A DNA stretch of 64,000 bases, from positions 6,310,901 through 6,374,900 of the forward strand of contig NW_022098043.1 in the NCBI RefSeq assembly GCF_002288925.2. The letters are read 5' to 3'. Positions 53,201-61,639 of this stretch are shown piece after piece. The notes below the pieces were generated by a model, which was given only the letters and a program-made list of their open reading frames with translations, was not told where the DNA came from and did no database searches. The position numbers and the translations under genes are program-made. The stretch's first letter is position 1. The number at the start of each line of letters is the position of its first letter. The stretch is from Delphinapterus leucas. Taxonomy: Eukaryota; Chordata; Mammalia; Artiodactyla; Monodontidae.

Positions 53201-56200
53201 CAACAGGAGAGGCCACAACAGTGAGAGGCCCGCGTACCGCAAAAAAACAAAAAACAAAAACAAAGACCATTACAAGAGACAAAGAAGGACACACAAAATG
53301 ATCAAGGGATCAATCCAAGAAGAAGATACAACAATTGTAAATATTTATGCACCCAACATAGGAGCACCACAATACATAAGGCAAATGCTAACAGCCATAA
53401 AAGGGGAAATCGAAAGTAACACAACAAGAGTAACACCCCACTTTCACCAATGGACAGATCATCCAAAATGAAAATAAATAAGGAAACAGAAGCTTTAAAT
53501 GACACATTCAACAAGATGGACTTAGTTGATATTTATAGGACATTCCAGCCCAAAACAACAGAATACACTTTCTTCTCAAGTGCTCATGGAACATTCTCCA
53601 GGATAGATCATATCTTGGGTCACAAATCAAGCCTTGATAAAATTAAGAAAATTGAAATCGTATCAAGTATCTTTTCTGACCACAGTGCTATGAGACTAGA
53701 TATCAATTACAGGGAAAAATCTGCAAAAAATACAAACACATGGAGGCTAAACAGTACACTACTAAATAACCAAGAGATCACTGAAGAAGTCAAAGAGGAA
53801 ATCAAAAAATACCTAGAAACAAATGACAATGAAAACATGATGACCCAAAACCTATGGGATGCAGCAAAAGCAGTTCTAAGAGGGAAATTTATAGCAATAC
53901 AATCCTACTGCAAGAAACAAGAAACATCTCAAATAAACAACCTAACCTTACACCTAAAGCAATTAGAGAAAGAAGAACAAAAAACCCCCAAAGTTAGCAG
54001 AAGGAAAGAAATCATAAAGGTCAGATCAGAAATAAATGAAAAAGAAATGAAGGAAATGATAGCAAAGACCAATAAAACTAAAAGCTGGTTCTTTGAGAAG
54101 ATGAACAAAATTGATAAACCATTAGCCAGACTCATCAAGAAAAAAAGGGAGAAGTCTCAAATCAACAGAATTAGAAATGAAAACGGAGAAGTAACAACTG
54201 ACAGTGCAGAAATACAAAGGATCATGAGAGATTACTACAAGCAACTATATGCCAATAAAATGGACAACCTGGAAGAAACGGACAAATTCTTAGAAAAGCA
54301 CAACCTTCAGAGACTGAACCAGGAACAAACAGAAAATACAAACAGACCAATCACAAGCACTGAAATTGAAACTGTGATTAAAAATCTTCCAACAAACAAA
54401 AGCCCAGGACCAGATGGCTTCACAGGTGAATTCTATCAAACATTTAGGGAAGAGCTAACACCTATCCTTCTCAAACTCTTCCAAAATAGAGCAGAGTGAG
54501 GAACACTCCCAAACTCATTCTACGAGGCCACCATCACCTTCATACCAAAACCAGACAAAGATGTCACAAAAAAAGAAAACTACAGGCTAATATCACTGAT
54601 GAACATAGATGCAAAAATCCTCAACAAAATACTAGCAAACAGAATCCAACAGCACATTAAAAGGATCATACACCATGATCAAGTGGGGTTTATCTCAGGA
54701 ATGCAAGGATTCTTCAATATACGCAAATCAATCAATGTGATAAGCCATATTAAGAAAGTGAAAGATAAAAATCATATGATCATCTCAACAGATGCAGAGA
54801 AAGCTTTCGACAAAATTCAACACCCATTTATGATAAAAACCCTCCAGAAAGTAGGCATAGAGGGAACTTACATCAACATAATAAAGGCCATATATGAGAA
54901 ACCCACAGCCAGCATCATTCTCAATGATGAAAACCTGAAAACATTTCCACGAAGATCAGGAAAAAGACAAGGTTGTCCACTCTCACCACTATTATTCAAC
55001 ATAGTTTTGGAAGTTTTAGCCACAGCAATCAGAGAAGAAAAAGAAATAAAAGGAATCCAAACTGGAAAAGAAGAAGTAAAGCTATCACTGTTTGCAGATG
55101 ACATGATACTATACATAGAGAATCCTAAAGATGCTGCCAGAAAACTACTAGAGCTAATCAATGAATCTGGTAAAGTAGCAGGATACAAAATTAATGCACA
55201 GAAATCTCTTGCATGCCTATACACTAATGATGAAAAATCTGAAAGAGAAATTAAGGAAACACTCCCATTTACCAATGCAACAAAAAGAATAAAATACCTA
55301 GGAATAAATCTATCTAAGGAGACAAAAGGCCTATATGCAGAAAACTATAAGACACTGATGAAAGAAATTAGAGATGATATAAACAGATAGTGAGCTATAC
55401 CATGTTCTTGGATTGGAAGAATCAACATTGTGAAAATGACTCTACTATCCAAAGCAATCTACAGATTCAATGCAATCCCTATCAAACTACCAATGGCATT
55501 TTTCACAGAACTAGAACAAAAAATTTCACAATTTGTATGGAAACACAGAAGACCCCGAATAGCCAAAGCAACCTTGAGAAAGAAAAATGGAGCTGGAGGA
55601 ATCAGGCTCCCTGACTTCAGATTATACTACAAAGCTACAGTAATCAAGACAGTATGGTACTGGCACAGAAACAGTAGATCAATGGAAAAAATAGATCAAT
55701 GGAACAGGACAGAAAGCCCAGAGATAAACCCACGCACATATGGTCACCTTATCTTTGATAAAGGAGGCAAGAATATACAAAGGAGAAAAGACAGCCTCTT
55801 CAGTAAGTGGTGCTGGGAAAACTGTACAGCAACATGTTAAAGAATGAAATTAGAACACCCCCTAATACCATATACAAAAATAAACTCAAAATGGATTAAA
55901 GACCTAAATGTAAGACTAGACACTATAAGACTCTTAGAGGAAAACAAAGGTAGAACACTCTATGACATAAATCACAGCAAAATCCTTTTTGATCCACCTC
56001 CTAGAGTAATGGAAATAAAAACAAAAATAAACAAATGGGACCTAATGAAACTTAAAAGCTTTTGCACAGCAAAGGAAACCATAAACAAGACGAAAAGACA
56101 ATCCTCAGAATGGGAGAAAATATTTGCTAACGAAGGAACTGACAAAGGATTAATCTCTGCAATATACAAGCAGCTCATACAGCTCAATATCAAAGAAACA

Positions 56201-59200
56201 AATAACCCAATCCAAAAATGGGCAGAAGACCTAAACGGACATTTCTCCAAAGGAGATATACAGATTGCCAACAAACACATGAAAGGATGCTCAACATCAC
56301 TAATCATTAGAGAAATGTAAATCAAAACTACAATGAGGTATCACTTCACACCAGTCAGAATGGCCATCATCAAAAAATCTACAAACAAAAAATGCTGGAG
56401 AGGGTGTGGAGAAAAGGGAACACTCTTGCACTGTTGGTGGGAATGTAAATTGATACAGCCACTATGGAGAACAGCATGGAGGTTCCTTCAAAAACTAAAA
56501 TCAGAACTACCATATGACCCAGCAATCCCACTACTGGGTATATACCCTGATAAAACCAAAATTCAAAAAGAGACATATACCACAATGTTCATTGCAACTC
56601 TATTTACAATAGCCAGGACATGGAAGCAACCTAAGTGTCCATTGACAGATGAATGGATAAAGAAGATATGGCACATATATACAATGGAATATTACTCAGC
56701 CATAAAAAGAAACAAAATTGAGATATTTGTAGTGAGGTGGATGGACTTAGAGACTGTCATGCAGAGTGAAGTAAGTCCGAAAGAGAAAAACAAATACCGT
56801 ATGGTAACACATAGATATGGAATCTGAAAAAAAATGGTTCTGAAGAACTTACGGGCAAGACAGGAATAAAGATGCAGTCATAGAGAATGGACTTGAGGAC
56901 ACAGGGAGGGGGAAGGGTAGGCTGGGATGAAGTAAGAGAGTGGCATGGACATATATACACTACCAAATATAAAATAGATAGCTAGTGGGAAGCAGCCACA
57001 TAGCACAGGGAGATCAGCTCGGTGCTTTGTGACCACCTAGAGGGGTGGCATAAGGAGGGTGGGAGGGAGGGAGACGCAGAGGAGAGAGATATGGGGACAT
57101 ATGTATATGTATAAGTGATTCACTTTGTTATAAAGCAGAAACTAACACACCATTGTAAAGCAATTATACTCCAACAAAGATGTTAAAAATAAATAAATAA
57201 ATAAAAAATTAAAAAAAAATACTGAGTTAATGTATGAGCAAACAAAAGCAGTCGTCACCTACTGAGCTCCTTCTATGTGCCTGCCGTTTTAGTGTGAGTT
57301 TTACATAAATCTTAATTAATTTCACAATGACCCTACGATGTAGGTGATAACACTACCAAATTTTACAAATTAGGAAATTAAGGCTTTCAGGTATTAAGCT
57401 GCTGAAGCTAACAATACTAGTAAATGGTAGAGCTGGATAAATAAATGGTATATCCATACAATGGGACCCTGCTCAGCAATAAAAAGGAATGAACATGCAA
57501 CAACTTGGGTGAACCTCAAAATAGTTATGCTGAATGCAAGAAGCCAGACCAAAAGGAATACAGATTATATGATTCCATTTATAAAATACTCTAGAAAAAT
57601 GCACATTCATCTAGAGAGAGAGAAAGCAGACAAGTGTTACCTGGGGAATAGCAAGTGGAAAGGGGCAGGATGGACGGACTGCAAAGGGATGTGACAAGAT
57701 TTTTAGGGGTGATGGATATGTTCACTATCTTGATTGTGATGATGATTTCAGGTTTCAAAACTTAGCAAACTATAACCTTTAAATATGTACAATTTGCTGT
57801 ACATCAATCATACCTCAAGCTGTCTAAAATAAAGTGAGAGAGAAAGAGAAGTACAGGGCCTACATACAAAGCAGTACCTCCCCAACTCTATATTTAATTT
57901 AATCTTACGTTCTTAAAGTATTTTTCCCTTTTTCTTTCTGTAGCTGAACAATTTATTATAGAATAAAACAGAATCAGTTTTAAATATAGCTACCAAGTGA
58001 TTTGTAGTGCTCTTACTCTGACCTCTAAAACCGAGGAAGAAATAACATAAGCCTATAATGATCACCAACAGTGAATCAGTGTTATTGCAAAGTACTATTA
58101 ACGTTATTGCCATCAAATGATTAGGACAAGCAGTGGGGGGGAAATGTTGAATGAATCCCTGTACAGCAAACATTTCTTGAACACCTGTATGCGCCAGACA
58201 CTTTTAGGTACACGTGTTGGGAAAAAAATGCATAAGACACAGTTTAAGTTAGTACAGAGGTGACACTAATAATTTGAGTATTGCTGATCTAAGGAATGAT
58301 GTTGCTCCTCTGTAACCAAAGTTAAGTGGAGAGGAAGTCTTAAGAGAGAAAATGAAGAGGTGTGTCTATAAGCTATCGAGGTAACAAACTAGTGACAAAA
58401 TGATGGATTGAACAGTTAAGAGAACATCCAAGTGCAAAAATACAAAGCCATAATGTCCTTCAGCATAATCAGTACAAAGAGTACCAAGGATTTACCACTT
58501 GAAACCTCCCCTAAGAGAGTCATCAGGGTCAGCCCAGTCTTGTAAACAGCTTATCTCTCAAAAAAACAATTTATAGCCAACTGTCGATAAACCATGGTTA
58601 AAGTAAATACTTGATCTTGAATTTGTTTTTTTAAAAAGTAACTTGCTATGAATCAGGGAACTATTTAAATAGTAGAAGGCATTTATTGCTTGGATTAATA
58701 GTAAATAACAGGGCTTCCCTGGTGGTGCAGTGGTTGAGAGTCTGCCTGCCAATGCAGGGGACATGGGTTCGAGCGCTCGTCTGGGAAGATCCCACGTGCT
58801 GCGGAGCAACTGAGCCCGCGAGCCACAATTACTGAGCCTGCGCGTCTAGAGCCTGTGCTCTGCAACAAGTGAGGCCACGATAGTGAGAGGCCCGCGCACT
58901 GCAATGAAGAGTGGCCCCCGCTTGCCACAACTAGAGAAAGCCCTCGCACAGAAACGAAGACCCAACGCAGCCATAAATAAATAATAAAAAAATTAAAATT
59001 GCAACCTCCCTTTAAAAAAAAAAAAAAGTAACTAACAGACACTAAATTGTCTATAGCAACATGGGAGGCCTCCCCACACTACCCCCTCAGTCAGATGAGC
59101 AAGCCTACAGGGGCAGTGCCCGCTCACTCTGCCAGCACCTCTCAGAATGGGAGGCATGGCCAGAAGAAAGGGGAAGCAAGGGAGTCCTAAAGTGGCAGTG

Positions 59201-61409
59201 CAGTCAACCCTACAGCATCAGGTGTGAGGAACTGGGTAGTGAGGGAGCCCACAGGTGGGGATGCACCTCACTGAGATAATGAAAAAACAGAAAATGTCAG
59301 CTAAGAAATAGAGCATGATAACCATTTGATAGTTTTCTGTCAGGTGATGCCTATGTACGTTTATACATACATGATGTACACGCATCATTTTTATCCCTTT
59401 GGGAGGCAGTAACTCAATGTGTAAGAGGAGAGCTCTAAAGTCAGAATGCTTAGGTTTGAATTCTTGCTCAGAGCTTAGTTTTATGAGCTCTGCAACCTTG
59501 GCCGAGTTACATCACCTCTTTGAGACAGTTCTTCTCATCCATAAAACAGTGATAAAAAATAATAAAATAGTATCCACCTCAATGATTTTTGTGAGGATTA
59601 GATGAGATAACATATGTATTGATACCAAGTGTATCAAGGTAAGTATTCAATAAATGTTCACCATTATTGTTTTTATGTCTGAAAATGACCACTGTGTTCC
59701 TAAACACGATGCAATCTACTGTGTAAGTCCATATTAAATCCTTTTCGTACCATGTTTTGAGTATTTATTGTTGTTTGGTTTTTTGTTTTTATCACTTCAT
59801 CTCTGATTTGGGGTTATCCATAACTACCTTCTGCCCCATTTTATTCCTGATTAATCAGGAGGAAATGGTAAGCTCAGTTAAGTATCCTGGATCAAAACCG
59901 GTTGTAAGCTGGGATCCACCTAGTGATCAAAATATAACTTTGTTTTGAAAGTCTCTTGCCTAGCACTTTTGCATGACTGTCCTTTAGGGGATAAATGTCA
60001 AAAAAAAAAAATTTAAAGTTTGAAAAAAACTGAGGTCCTGATAACTGATCTGCTATCCTGAGAACACTAAACCAGCAAACAAATAAAACTCATGGTACCT
60101 ACCTCCTTCTGTGCACCTTTAATTTCTGAACATTCTTCTAGTCTTTTTAAAACATCCTGGGTAATCAAGAGTGCATCTGAGAAGATTTTTTCATTTTCTA
60201 GAAGAAAATTCAGCTGGTAGTGTTTCCCCTCATACTCTGAATGTAAAACAAAACAAAATTAAAAAAATCAGTGATTGATTACTTGAAATAATTTTTAAAA
60301 GTTTAAGCTGTCTGAGAACCTTTAGGTCACGTACTGCATTTGTAAACAAAACAGCTAATGTATCAGTTATAAGTAATAGCAAACAGCATCTCTAATAGCT
60401 TCCTCCTTTGTGCCATCATCATCCTAGTTAAAATAACGGGTAAGAATCAAAGATGGTACATGGTTATTTCCATACTGCTTTTCTGCTCTGTGGTTCATCT
60501 TCAGGCTTGTAACACTCAAAACCACAAACACTTTTAAAAGAAGAATGTCCTAGTACAAGTATTGCATTGGATTTTGGTTTCCAATCTAACAGTGATCTTT
60601 GATAAATTTATCAATGAAACAAACAAACAAACAAAAAACTCATAAAGATCACTGAATCTAGTAATTGACAACAGAAGGACAGATTACAAAACAACTATTA
60701 AATGAATATTACCTGATTCTGGGCTTGCTTCCTTTGCCTCACTAAAGGTTTGTACAACAGGAGAAGGGGAAAAATCTTCAGCTGTCAGAGGAGTCTCCAC
60801 TGGGGTGTCTGCATTCCCCTGAATCCCCTGGGCAGCGGAAGGATCCACACTCATCTCTTGCACAACCGTCTGGATCACTTCCCCCACCTCGGCTTTCACA
60901 GGGCCCCCTGGAGGGGTGGAAACCTCCGGGGAAGAATGAAGCTCTCCAGCACCCTCGGAGGAAAGAATTTCTACTTCAGGCTTCTCCAACTCCTTCCTGG
61001 ATGACTCTGAGGATGGTGTGGAGACATCCCTCACCACCTGACCCTGAACAGAGCAGTTTACAAGGCTAGTTAGAAGATTTTTACAACTAACAGCCACATC
61101 AAACATCTGTAGGCTGTCAGCTAAGGAGATGATTTTGGAGAAGTTGTGTTTGCCCACAGGTAGTTTGCCAGTGTACATCATTTCTAACAAGAGGGCAAAC
61201 TCCTCAGGGCTCACGACAGATGCATCGATGGAGATGGTGTCTGTGTTGTCCAGCAGGGTTTTGAACAGGAGGCTGGCAGCAGCCAGGACAAGTTTGTGGG
61301 CCCTGAAGTAAATGGTACCAATGGAAATGGTGCAGTCACAGAACTGCTGCTCCTTGCACAGCGTGTAGAGCTGCTGCAGCAGCTGCCGGCTATAGTTGGG
61401 GAGCTCCAT
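20095..61409 (-). CDS. ZBTB40: ZBTB40, BTB and C2H2 zinc finger protein (17 coding exons)
   Basis: The exons, in coding order, are 61409-60713, 60236-60103, 46175-45983, 45366-45224, 41608-41416, 39660-39524, 39119-38918, 38558-38425, 36394-36226, 35939-35472, 34710-34504, 28686-28522, 25939-25725, 24499-24337, 23632-23546, 22319-22093 and 20289-20095. They total 3729 nt and encode 1242 residues with no internal stop. I recognise the protein as the vertebrate ZBTB40 orthologue, whose human form is about the same length (1239, from memory). Domain order: BTB at about 10-125, acidic linker to ~232, four helical repeats at 233-667, a charged stretch, zinc fingers at 741-1161 and an acidic tail. 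The family consists of nuclear DNA-binding transcription regulators; the human locus is linked to bone mineral density. Start choice: the ATG has G at -3 and G at +4, and an in-frame TGA lies upstream at 61472-61470. Nothing in the coding sequence suggests decay. Confidence 0.96.
22093..22319 (-). CDS. ZBTB40: ZBTB40 coding exon 16 (fingers 13-14)
   Basis: 227 nt, residues 1103-1178, phase 1 in and 0 out. Acceptor CTCCTCCAG, donor CAG|GTGATT. Fingers CLYC...HVTTEH and CELC...HLESEH are complete; the last zinc-binding His is about residue 1161. The end is Ser/Gln-rich. Confidence 0.95.
23297..23510 (-). repeat. MIR relic next to coding exon 15
   Basis: Antisense MIR with the motif tttgtagatgaagaaaccga, ending about 35 bases from the exon 15 donor side. 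A second, interrupted MIR pair occupies 23730-24060 in the next intron. Confidence 0.75.
23546..23632 (-). CDS. ZBTB40: ZBTB40 coding exon 15 (finger 12)
   Basis: 87 nt, the smallest exon; residues 1074-1102 plus one base, phase 1 in and out. Acceptor CTTCTCAG, donor TCAG|GTCAGT. A single finger (CGQC...HIKCQH) is encoded. A MIR relic ends close to the donor side. Confidence 0.95.
24337..24499 (-). CDS. ZBTB40: ZBTB40 coding exon 14 (end of finger 10, finger 11)
   Basis: 163 nt, residues 1020-1073 plus one base, phase 0 in and 1 out. Acceptor CCTTTTAG, donor GCAG|GTGAAT. It completes finger 10 (HNRTHH) and encodes finger 11 (CSSC...HIKAEH). The spacing between the two is longer than a standard finger linker. 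Confidence 0.95.
24740..24890 (-). repeat. MIR relic
   Basis: Antisense core gaggcacagaggggtgaagt followed by gcccaaggtcacatgatcag. Intron between exons 13 and 14. Confidence 0.75.
25725..25939 (-). CDS. ZBTB40: ZBTB40 coding exon 13 (fingers 8-9, start of 10)
   Basis: 215 nt, residues 948-1019, phase 1 in and 0 out. Acceptor AACCAG, donor CAG|GTGAGC. Fingers CKKC...HIHEVH and CPTC...HMVTH are complete; the cysteine half of the next finger (CGIC) sits at the end, with a split inside the finger. Confidence 0.96.
26400..26620 (-). repeat. MIR relic
   Basis: Antisense MIR with tttatagattaggaaaatca at its core. Intron between exons 12 and 13. Confidence 0.7.
27545..27800 (-). repeat. MIR relic, nearly complete
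   Basis: Starts tagcatttattgagcatttt, passes the caacagcccaatgtggtag segment and ends with the cagagcccaagctcttaa region, so most of the element is present in antisense. Confidence 0.82.
28522..28686 (-). CDS. ZBTB40: ZBTB40 coding exon 12 (fingers 6-7)
   Basis: 165 nt, residues 893-947 plus one base, phase 1 in and out. Acceptor TTTCCAG, donor CACA|GTATGT. It encodes two complete C2H2 fingers (CQYC...HVRTH and CRDC...HLHTFH) joined by the canonical linker HTGDKPY. A 5.8 kb intron with an L1, a SINE and an L2 relic separates it from exon 11. Confidence 0.96.
29447..31728 (+). mobile_element. 5'-truncated L1 LINE (ORF2 C-terminal part and 3' UTR)
   Basis: The element begins inside the reverse transcriptase region of ORF2, at the position matching about 54950 of the other L1, and continues through the cysteine-rich C-terminal region, the 3' UTR and an (AAAT)n tail. 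The reading frame is broken into at least three pieces (29604-29927, 29882-30334, 30338-31117), so it is inactive. Target-site duplications of 19 bases flank it at 29428-29446 and 31729-31747 with one mismatch. After the AAAT tail there is a 17-base non-L1 segment and a second A run. It lies in the ZBTB40 intron between exons 11 and 12, antisense to the gene. Confidence 0.95.
31790..33245 (+). mobile_element. L2 LINE relic split by a SINE
   Basis: Diverged L2-like sequence on both sides of the SINE at 32438-32805, with the terminal ggaatgttagctccgtgggc phrase near 33166. Ends are approximate. Confidence 0.6.
32438..32805 (-). mobile_element. CHR-type SINE, long older form
   Basis: Minus orientation with an AT-rich tail region at the left and ccaccagggaagtccc at the right. 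It contains an expanded series of diverged units resembling gtagttgtggc and gtggcacgtgggctc. Imperfect flanking repeats (tctggccttttggt and tctgccctttggt). It splits an L2 relic. Confidence 0.88.
33245..33910. repeat. Ancient interspersed repeat, family not named
   Basis: Contains phrases common in mammalian genomes (ggtcaggaaagacctaaagg, gcattccaagcagagg, gatcatgcggggcctggtag). A second, more decayed copy is at 63490-63850. I cannot assign the family with confidence. Confidence 0.5.
34504..34710 (-). CDS. ZBTB40: ZBTB40 coding exon 11 (end of finger 3, fingers 4-5)
   Basis: 207 nt, residues 824-892 plus one base, phase 1 in and out. Acceptor TTCCCTAG, donor GAAG|GTAAGG. It supplies H828 and H833 of finger 3, then two complete C2H2 fingers (CEEC...HLRLH and CKHC...HTKKKH). 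The linker HTGDRPF between them is the canonical DNA-binding type. Confidence 0.96.
35135..35345 (-). repeat. MIR relic
   Basis: Antisense MIR (ttactgagtgctaactctat onwards), preceded by an ATT-rich simple tract. It lies between coding exons 10 and 11. Confidence 0.75.
35472..35939 (-). CDS. ZBTB40: ZBTB40 coding exon 10 (charged linker, zinc fingers 1-3, NLS)
   Basis: 468 nt, residues 668-823 plus one base, phase 1 in and out. Acceptor TGTGCAG, donor TCAG|GTACAT. A low-complexity Glu/Gln/Lys stretch is followed by finger 1 (C741, C744, H757, C761, so C2HC by my reading), finger 2 (C771, C774, H787, H792) and the cysteine half of finger 3 (C812, C815). The run KKKKKR at 802-807 is a probable nuclear localisation signal. 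Finger 3 is completed across the next intron. Confidence 0.96.
36226..36394 (-). CDS. ZBTB40: ZBTB40 coding exon 9 (helical repeat 4, second half)
   Basis: 169 nt, residues 612-667 plus one base, phase 0 in and 1 out. Acceptor ATTTAG, donor GCCG|GTAAGA. It encodes [10 protein letters not shown]...[13 protein letters not shown], the fourth copy of the second-half motif; this copy is about 10 residues shorter at its end. Confidence 0.93.
36892..37296 (-). mobile_element. CHR-type SINE interrupted by an assembly gap
   Basis: The right part (37015-37296) is a clear SINE in minus orientation. The left flank repeats aaactcaggtt, which recurs right after the element (about 37299), as expected for a target-site duplication. 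Between them are a T run ending in gc and 100 N. The T run plus gc resembles the tail of a CHR-2-like copy, so a second nested SINE may be lost in the gap. Confidence 0.8.
36915..37014. other. Assembly gap of 100 N
   Basis: Exactly 100 N, a common placeholder for unknown gap size. It lies in the ZBTB40 intron between exons 8 and 9 and does not interrupt coding sequence. Confidence 0.99.
38115..38335 (+). repeat. MIR relic
   Basis: Sense MIR (gagttccagtcctggctgct, then tccttatctgtaaaatgtg) ending about 90 bases from coding exon 8. Intron between exons 8 and 9. Confidence 0.7.
38425..38558 (-). CDS. ZBTB40: ZBTB40 coding exon 8 (helical repeat 4, first half)
   Basis: 134 nt, the same length as exon 2. 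Residues 567-611, phase 1 in and 0 out. The acceptor is TTCAG. The donor GAG|GTGTGG departs from GTRAGT and may be weak. It encodes [17 protein letters not shown], then a Glu-rich end. Confidence 0.92.
38918..39119 (-). CDS. ZBTB40: ZBTB40 coding exon 7 (helical repeat 3, second half)
   Basis: 202 nt, residues 500-566 plus one base, phase 0 in and 1 out. Donor GCAG|GTAGGT is good. The acceptor is CATCTTGAAG with a poor pyrimidine tract, so this may be a weak site. It carries the [14 protein letters not shown] form of the repeat motif. Confidence 0.92.
39524..39660 (-). CDS. ZBTB40: ZBTB40 coding exon 6 (helical repeat 3, first half)
   Basis: 137 nt, residues 454-499, phase 1 in and 0 out. 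Acceptor CTTACAG, donor GAG|GTAAGA. It encodes [16 protein letters not shown] and ends in APGERE. No ATG-started ORF of useful length marks this exon; it was found by splice phase and homology between repeats. Confidence 0.93.
40200..40880 (+). mobile_element. Old L1 fragment split by a MIR
   Basis: L1-like sequence (taactccacttctgggaatc at the left; actacacagccttaaaaaaa at the right) is interrupted by a MIR in minus orientation at about 40330-40585. Intron between exons 5 and 6. Confidence 0.65.
41416..41608 (-). CDS. ZBTB40: ZBTB40 coding exon 5 (helical repeat 2, second half)
   Basis: 193 nt, exactly the length of exon 3. Residues 390-453 plus one base, phase 0 in and 1 out. Acceptor CACTGCAG, donor ACAG|GTATT. 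It encodes the TIENLLHRM...[13 protein letters not shown] motif of the second-half repeat. Confidence 0.95.
42880..43375 (+). repeat. Two adjacent MIR relics
   Basis: Two sense copies follow each other. The first has gtgaccttgggcaagttatt near 42945; the second has gaagtctgggttccaatgct near 43170 and ends in an (AAAT)n tract. Confidence 0.75.
44370..44760 (+). mobile_element. Old L1 3' fragment
   Basis: L1-like phrases (gctggtgggagtgtaaattg, ttatttataatagcaaaata, atggtatatccattagacaa) in plus orientation but much more diverged than the two younger L1s. It sits in the intron between exons 3 and 4... on the 3' side of exon 4, that is between exons 4 and 5. Confidence 0.75.
45224..45366 (-). CDS. 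ZBTB40: ZBTB40 coding exon 4 (helical repeat 2, first half)
   Basis: 143 nt, residues 342-389, phase 1 in and 0 out. Acceptor CCCCCAG, donor AGG|GTAACT. It encodes [16 protein letters not shown], the clearest copy of the first-half helix, and ends in the basic GSEKR shared in character with the ends of the other first-half exons. Confidence 0.94.
45983..46175 (-). CDS. ZBTB40: ZBTB40 coding exon 3 (helical repeat 1, second half)
   Basis: 193 nt, residues 278-341 plus one base, phase 0 in and 1 out. Acceptor TCTACAG at 46176, donor AAAG|GTACG. It contains the SAFQRIL...[10 protein letters not shown] pattern shared with exons 5, 7 and 9. The intron before it is 13.9 kb and holds the large L1. 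Confidence 0.94.
46176..51299. other. Intron sequence of ZBTB40 without a recognised gene
   Basis: Part of the 13.9 kb intron between exons 2 and 3. I see short MIR-like and L2-like pieces (for example near 49040-49120 and 50600-50700) and a short (CCTC)n tract near 48045, but no coding exon, RNA gene or intact element. Confidence 0.6.
51300..57221 (+). mobile_element. Nearly full-length L1 LINE, degenerate, with nested SINE
   Basis: In order: part of the 5' UTR (~51300-51833); ORF1 relic starting at 51834 with coiled-coil-like segments, broken at ~52030 and ~52363; ORF2 starting near 52787 with the endonuclease domain, reverse transcriptase (the FADD box is at about 55094-55105) and the cysteine-rich end; 3' UTR; (AAAT)n tail near 57190-57221. 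ORF2 is disrupted by a SINE at 53049, a frame change near 53460, a TGA at 54497-54499 and a stop near 55388. It cannot encode active proteins. I could not find its target-site duplication. It lies in the 13.9 kb ZBTB40 intron between exons 2 and 3, antisense to the gene. Confidence 0.95.
53049..53256 (+). mobile_element. CHR-2-like SINE nested in L1 ORF2
   Basis: Full-length element interrupting the endonuclease region. A perfect 13-base target-site duplication (aaaacaaagacca) flanks it at 53036-53048 and 53257-53269, which dates it after the L1. Confidence 0.97.
57245..57440 (-). repeat. MIR relic
   Basis: Antisense MIR beginning acctactgagctccttctat, between the younger L1 and an old L1 end. 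Confidence 0.7.
57445..57860 (+). mobile_element. Old L1 3' end
   Basis: Begins tggtatatccatacaatggg and continues through gattccatttataaaatact and ggtgatggatatgttcacta, an old L1M-type 3' end next to the younger L1. Confidence 0.75.
58711..59026 (+). mobile_element. CHR-type SINE
   Basis: Begins gggcttccctggtggtgcag after a flank agtaaataacag, which recurs as agtaactaacag at 59027-59038. The 3' part carries an extra segment (gaagagtggcccccgcttgcc) also seen in the copies at 32438 and 37015. Confidence 0.92.
59404..59670 (+). repeat. MIR relic
   Basis: Sense MIR including gtttgaattcttgctcagag, the cctctttgagacag region and tattcaataaatgttc at the end. Confidence 0.8.
60103..60236 (-). CDS. 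ZBTB40: ZBTB40 coding exon 2 (helical repeat 1, first half)
   Basis: 134 nt, residues 233-277, phase 1 in and phase 0 out. Acceptor TTCAG at 60237, donor GAG|GTAGGT at 60102. Starting two bases further in would create a TGA, which fixes the acceptor. It encodes an amphipathic stretch ([17 protein letters not shown]) that resembles the first half of each later repeat. Confidence 0.93.
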
Positions 61410-61482
61410 CGCGTCAGCTCTGTCTGAGGACTTCCTTTCCTCTCTTCTTCCAGAATCACTTTGTGAGGATCAGCACTAGATC
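60713..61482 (-). CDS. ZBTB40: ZBTB40 coding exon 1 (5' UTR end plus BTB domain)
   Basis: The exon begins after a pyrimidine-rich acceptor (TTTTTCCAG) at 61483; 61482-61410 is 73 nt of 5' UTR without an ATG. Coding runs from 61409 to 60713 (residues 1-232 plus one base) and ends at donor GTAAT. The whole BTB fold is in this exon: Leu-rich first helix near residues 8-18, the conserved Asp25, and the FRAHK motif with His38-Lys39 followed by a Leu/Ala-rich helix. After residue ~125 the chain becomes Glu/Ser/Pro-rich and probably disordered. BTB domains mediate dimerisation and corepressor contacts in this family. Because the exon starts at an acceptor, at least one non-coding exon lies upstream outside the window. 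Confidence 0.95.
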
Positions 61483-61639
61483 CTGGAAAAACCCCAAAAA
61501 TGCCATGTTAATACTTCATAAGCACACAGGGAAATGCCCTGAATGAAATATGAAAATGAACAGGCAATTCGCTGGTTCATTCAGCAAATGCTGCTGAACA
61601 GGAAGGGGTACTGTGCCAGGTATACTGAATTAATCATGA

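Noticed and set aside
53450..55390. Long open frames resembling reverse transcriptase
   Set aside because: These are parts of L1 ORF2 with stops, a frame change and a SINE insertion, so they are described as a degenerate mobile element and not as host genes.
61211..61459. A frame upstream of and overlapping the ZBTB40 start
   Set aside because: It starts at a GTG, has no ATG in the 5' UTR part and runs in a different frame from the BTB domain, so it is not supported as a uORF or alternative start.
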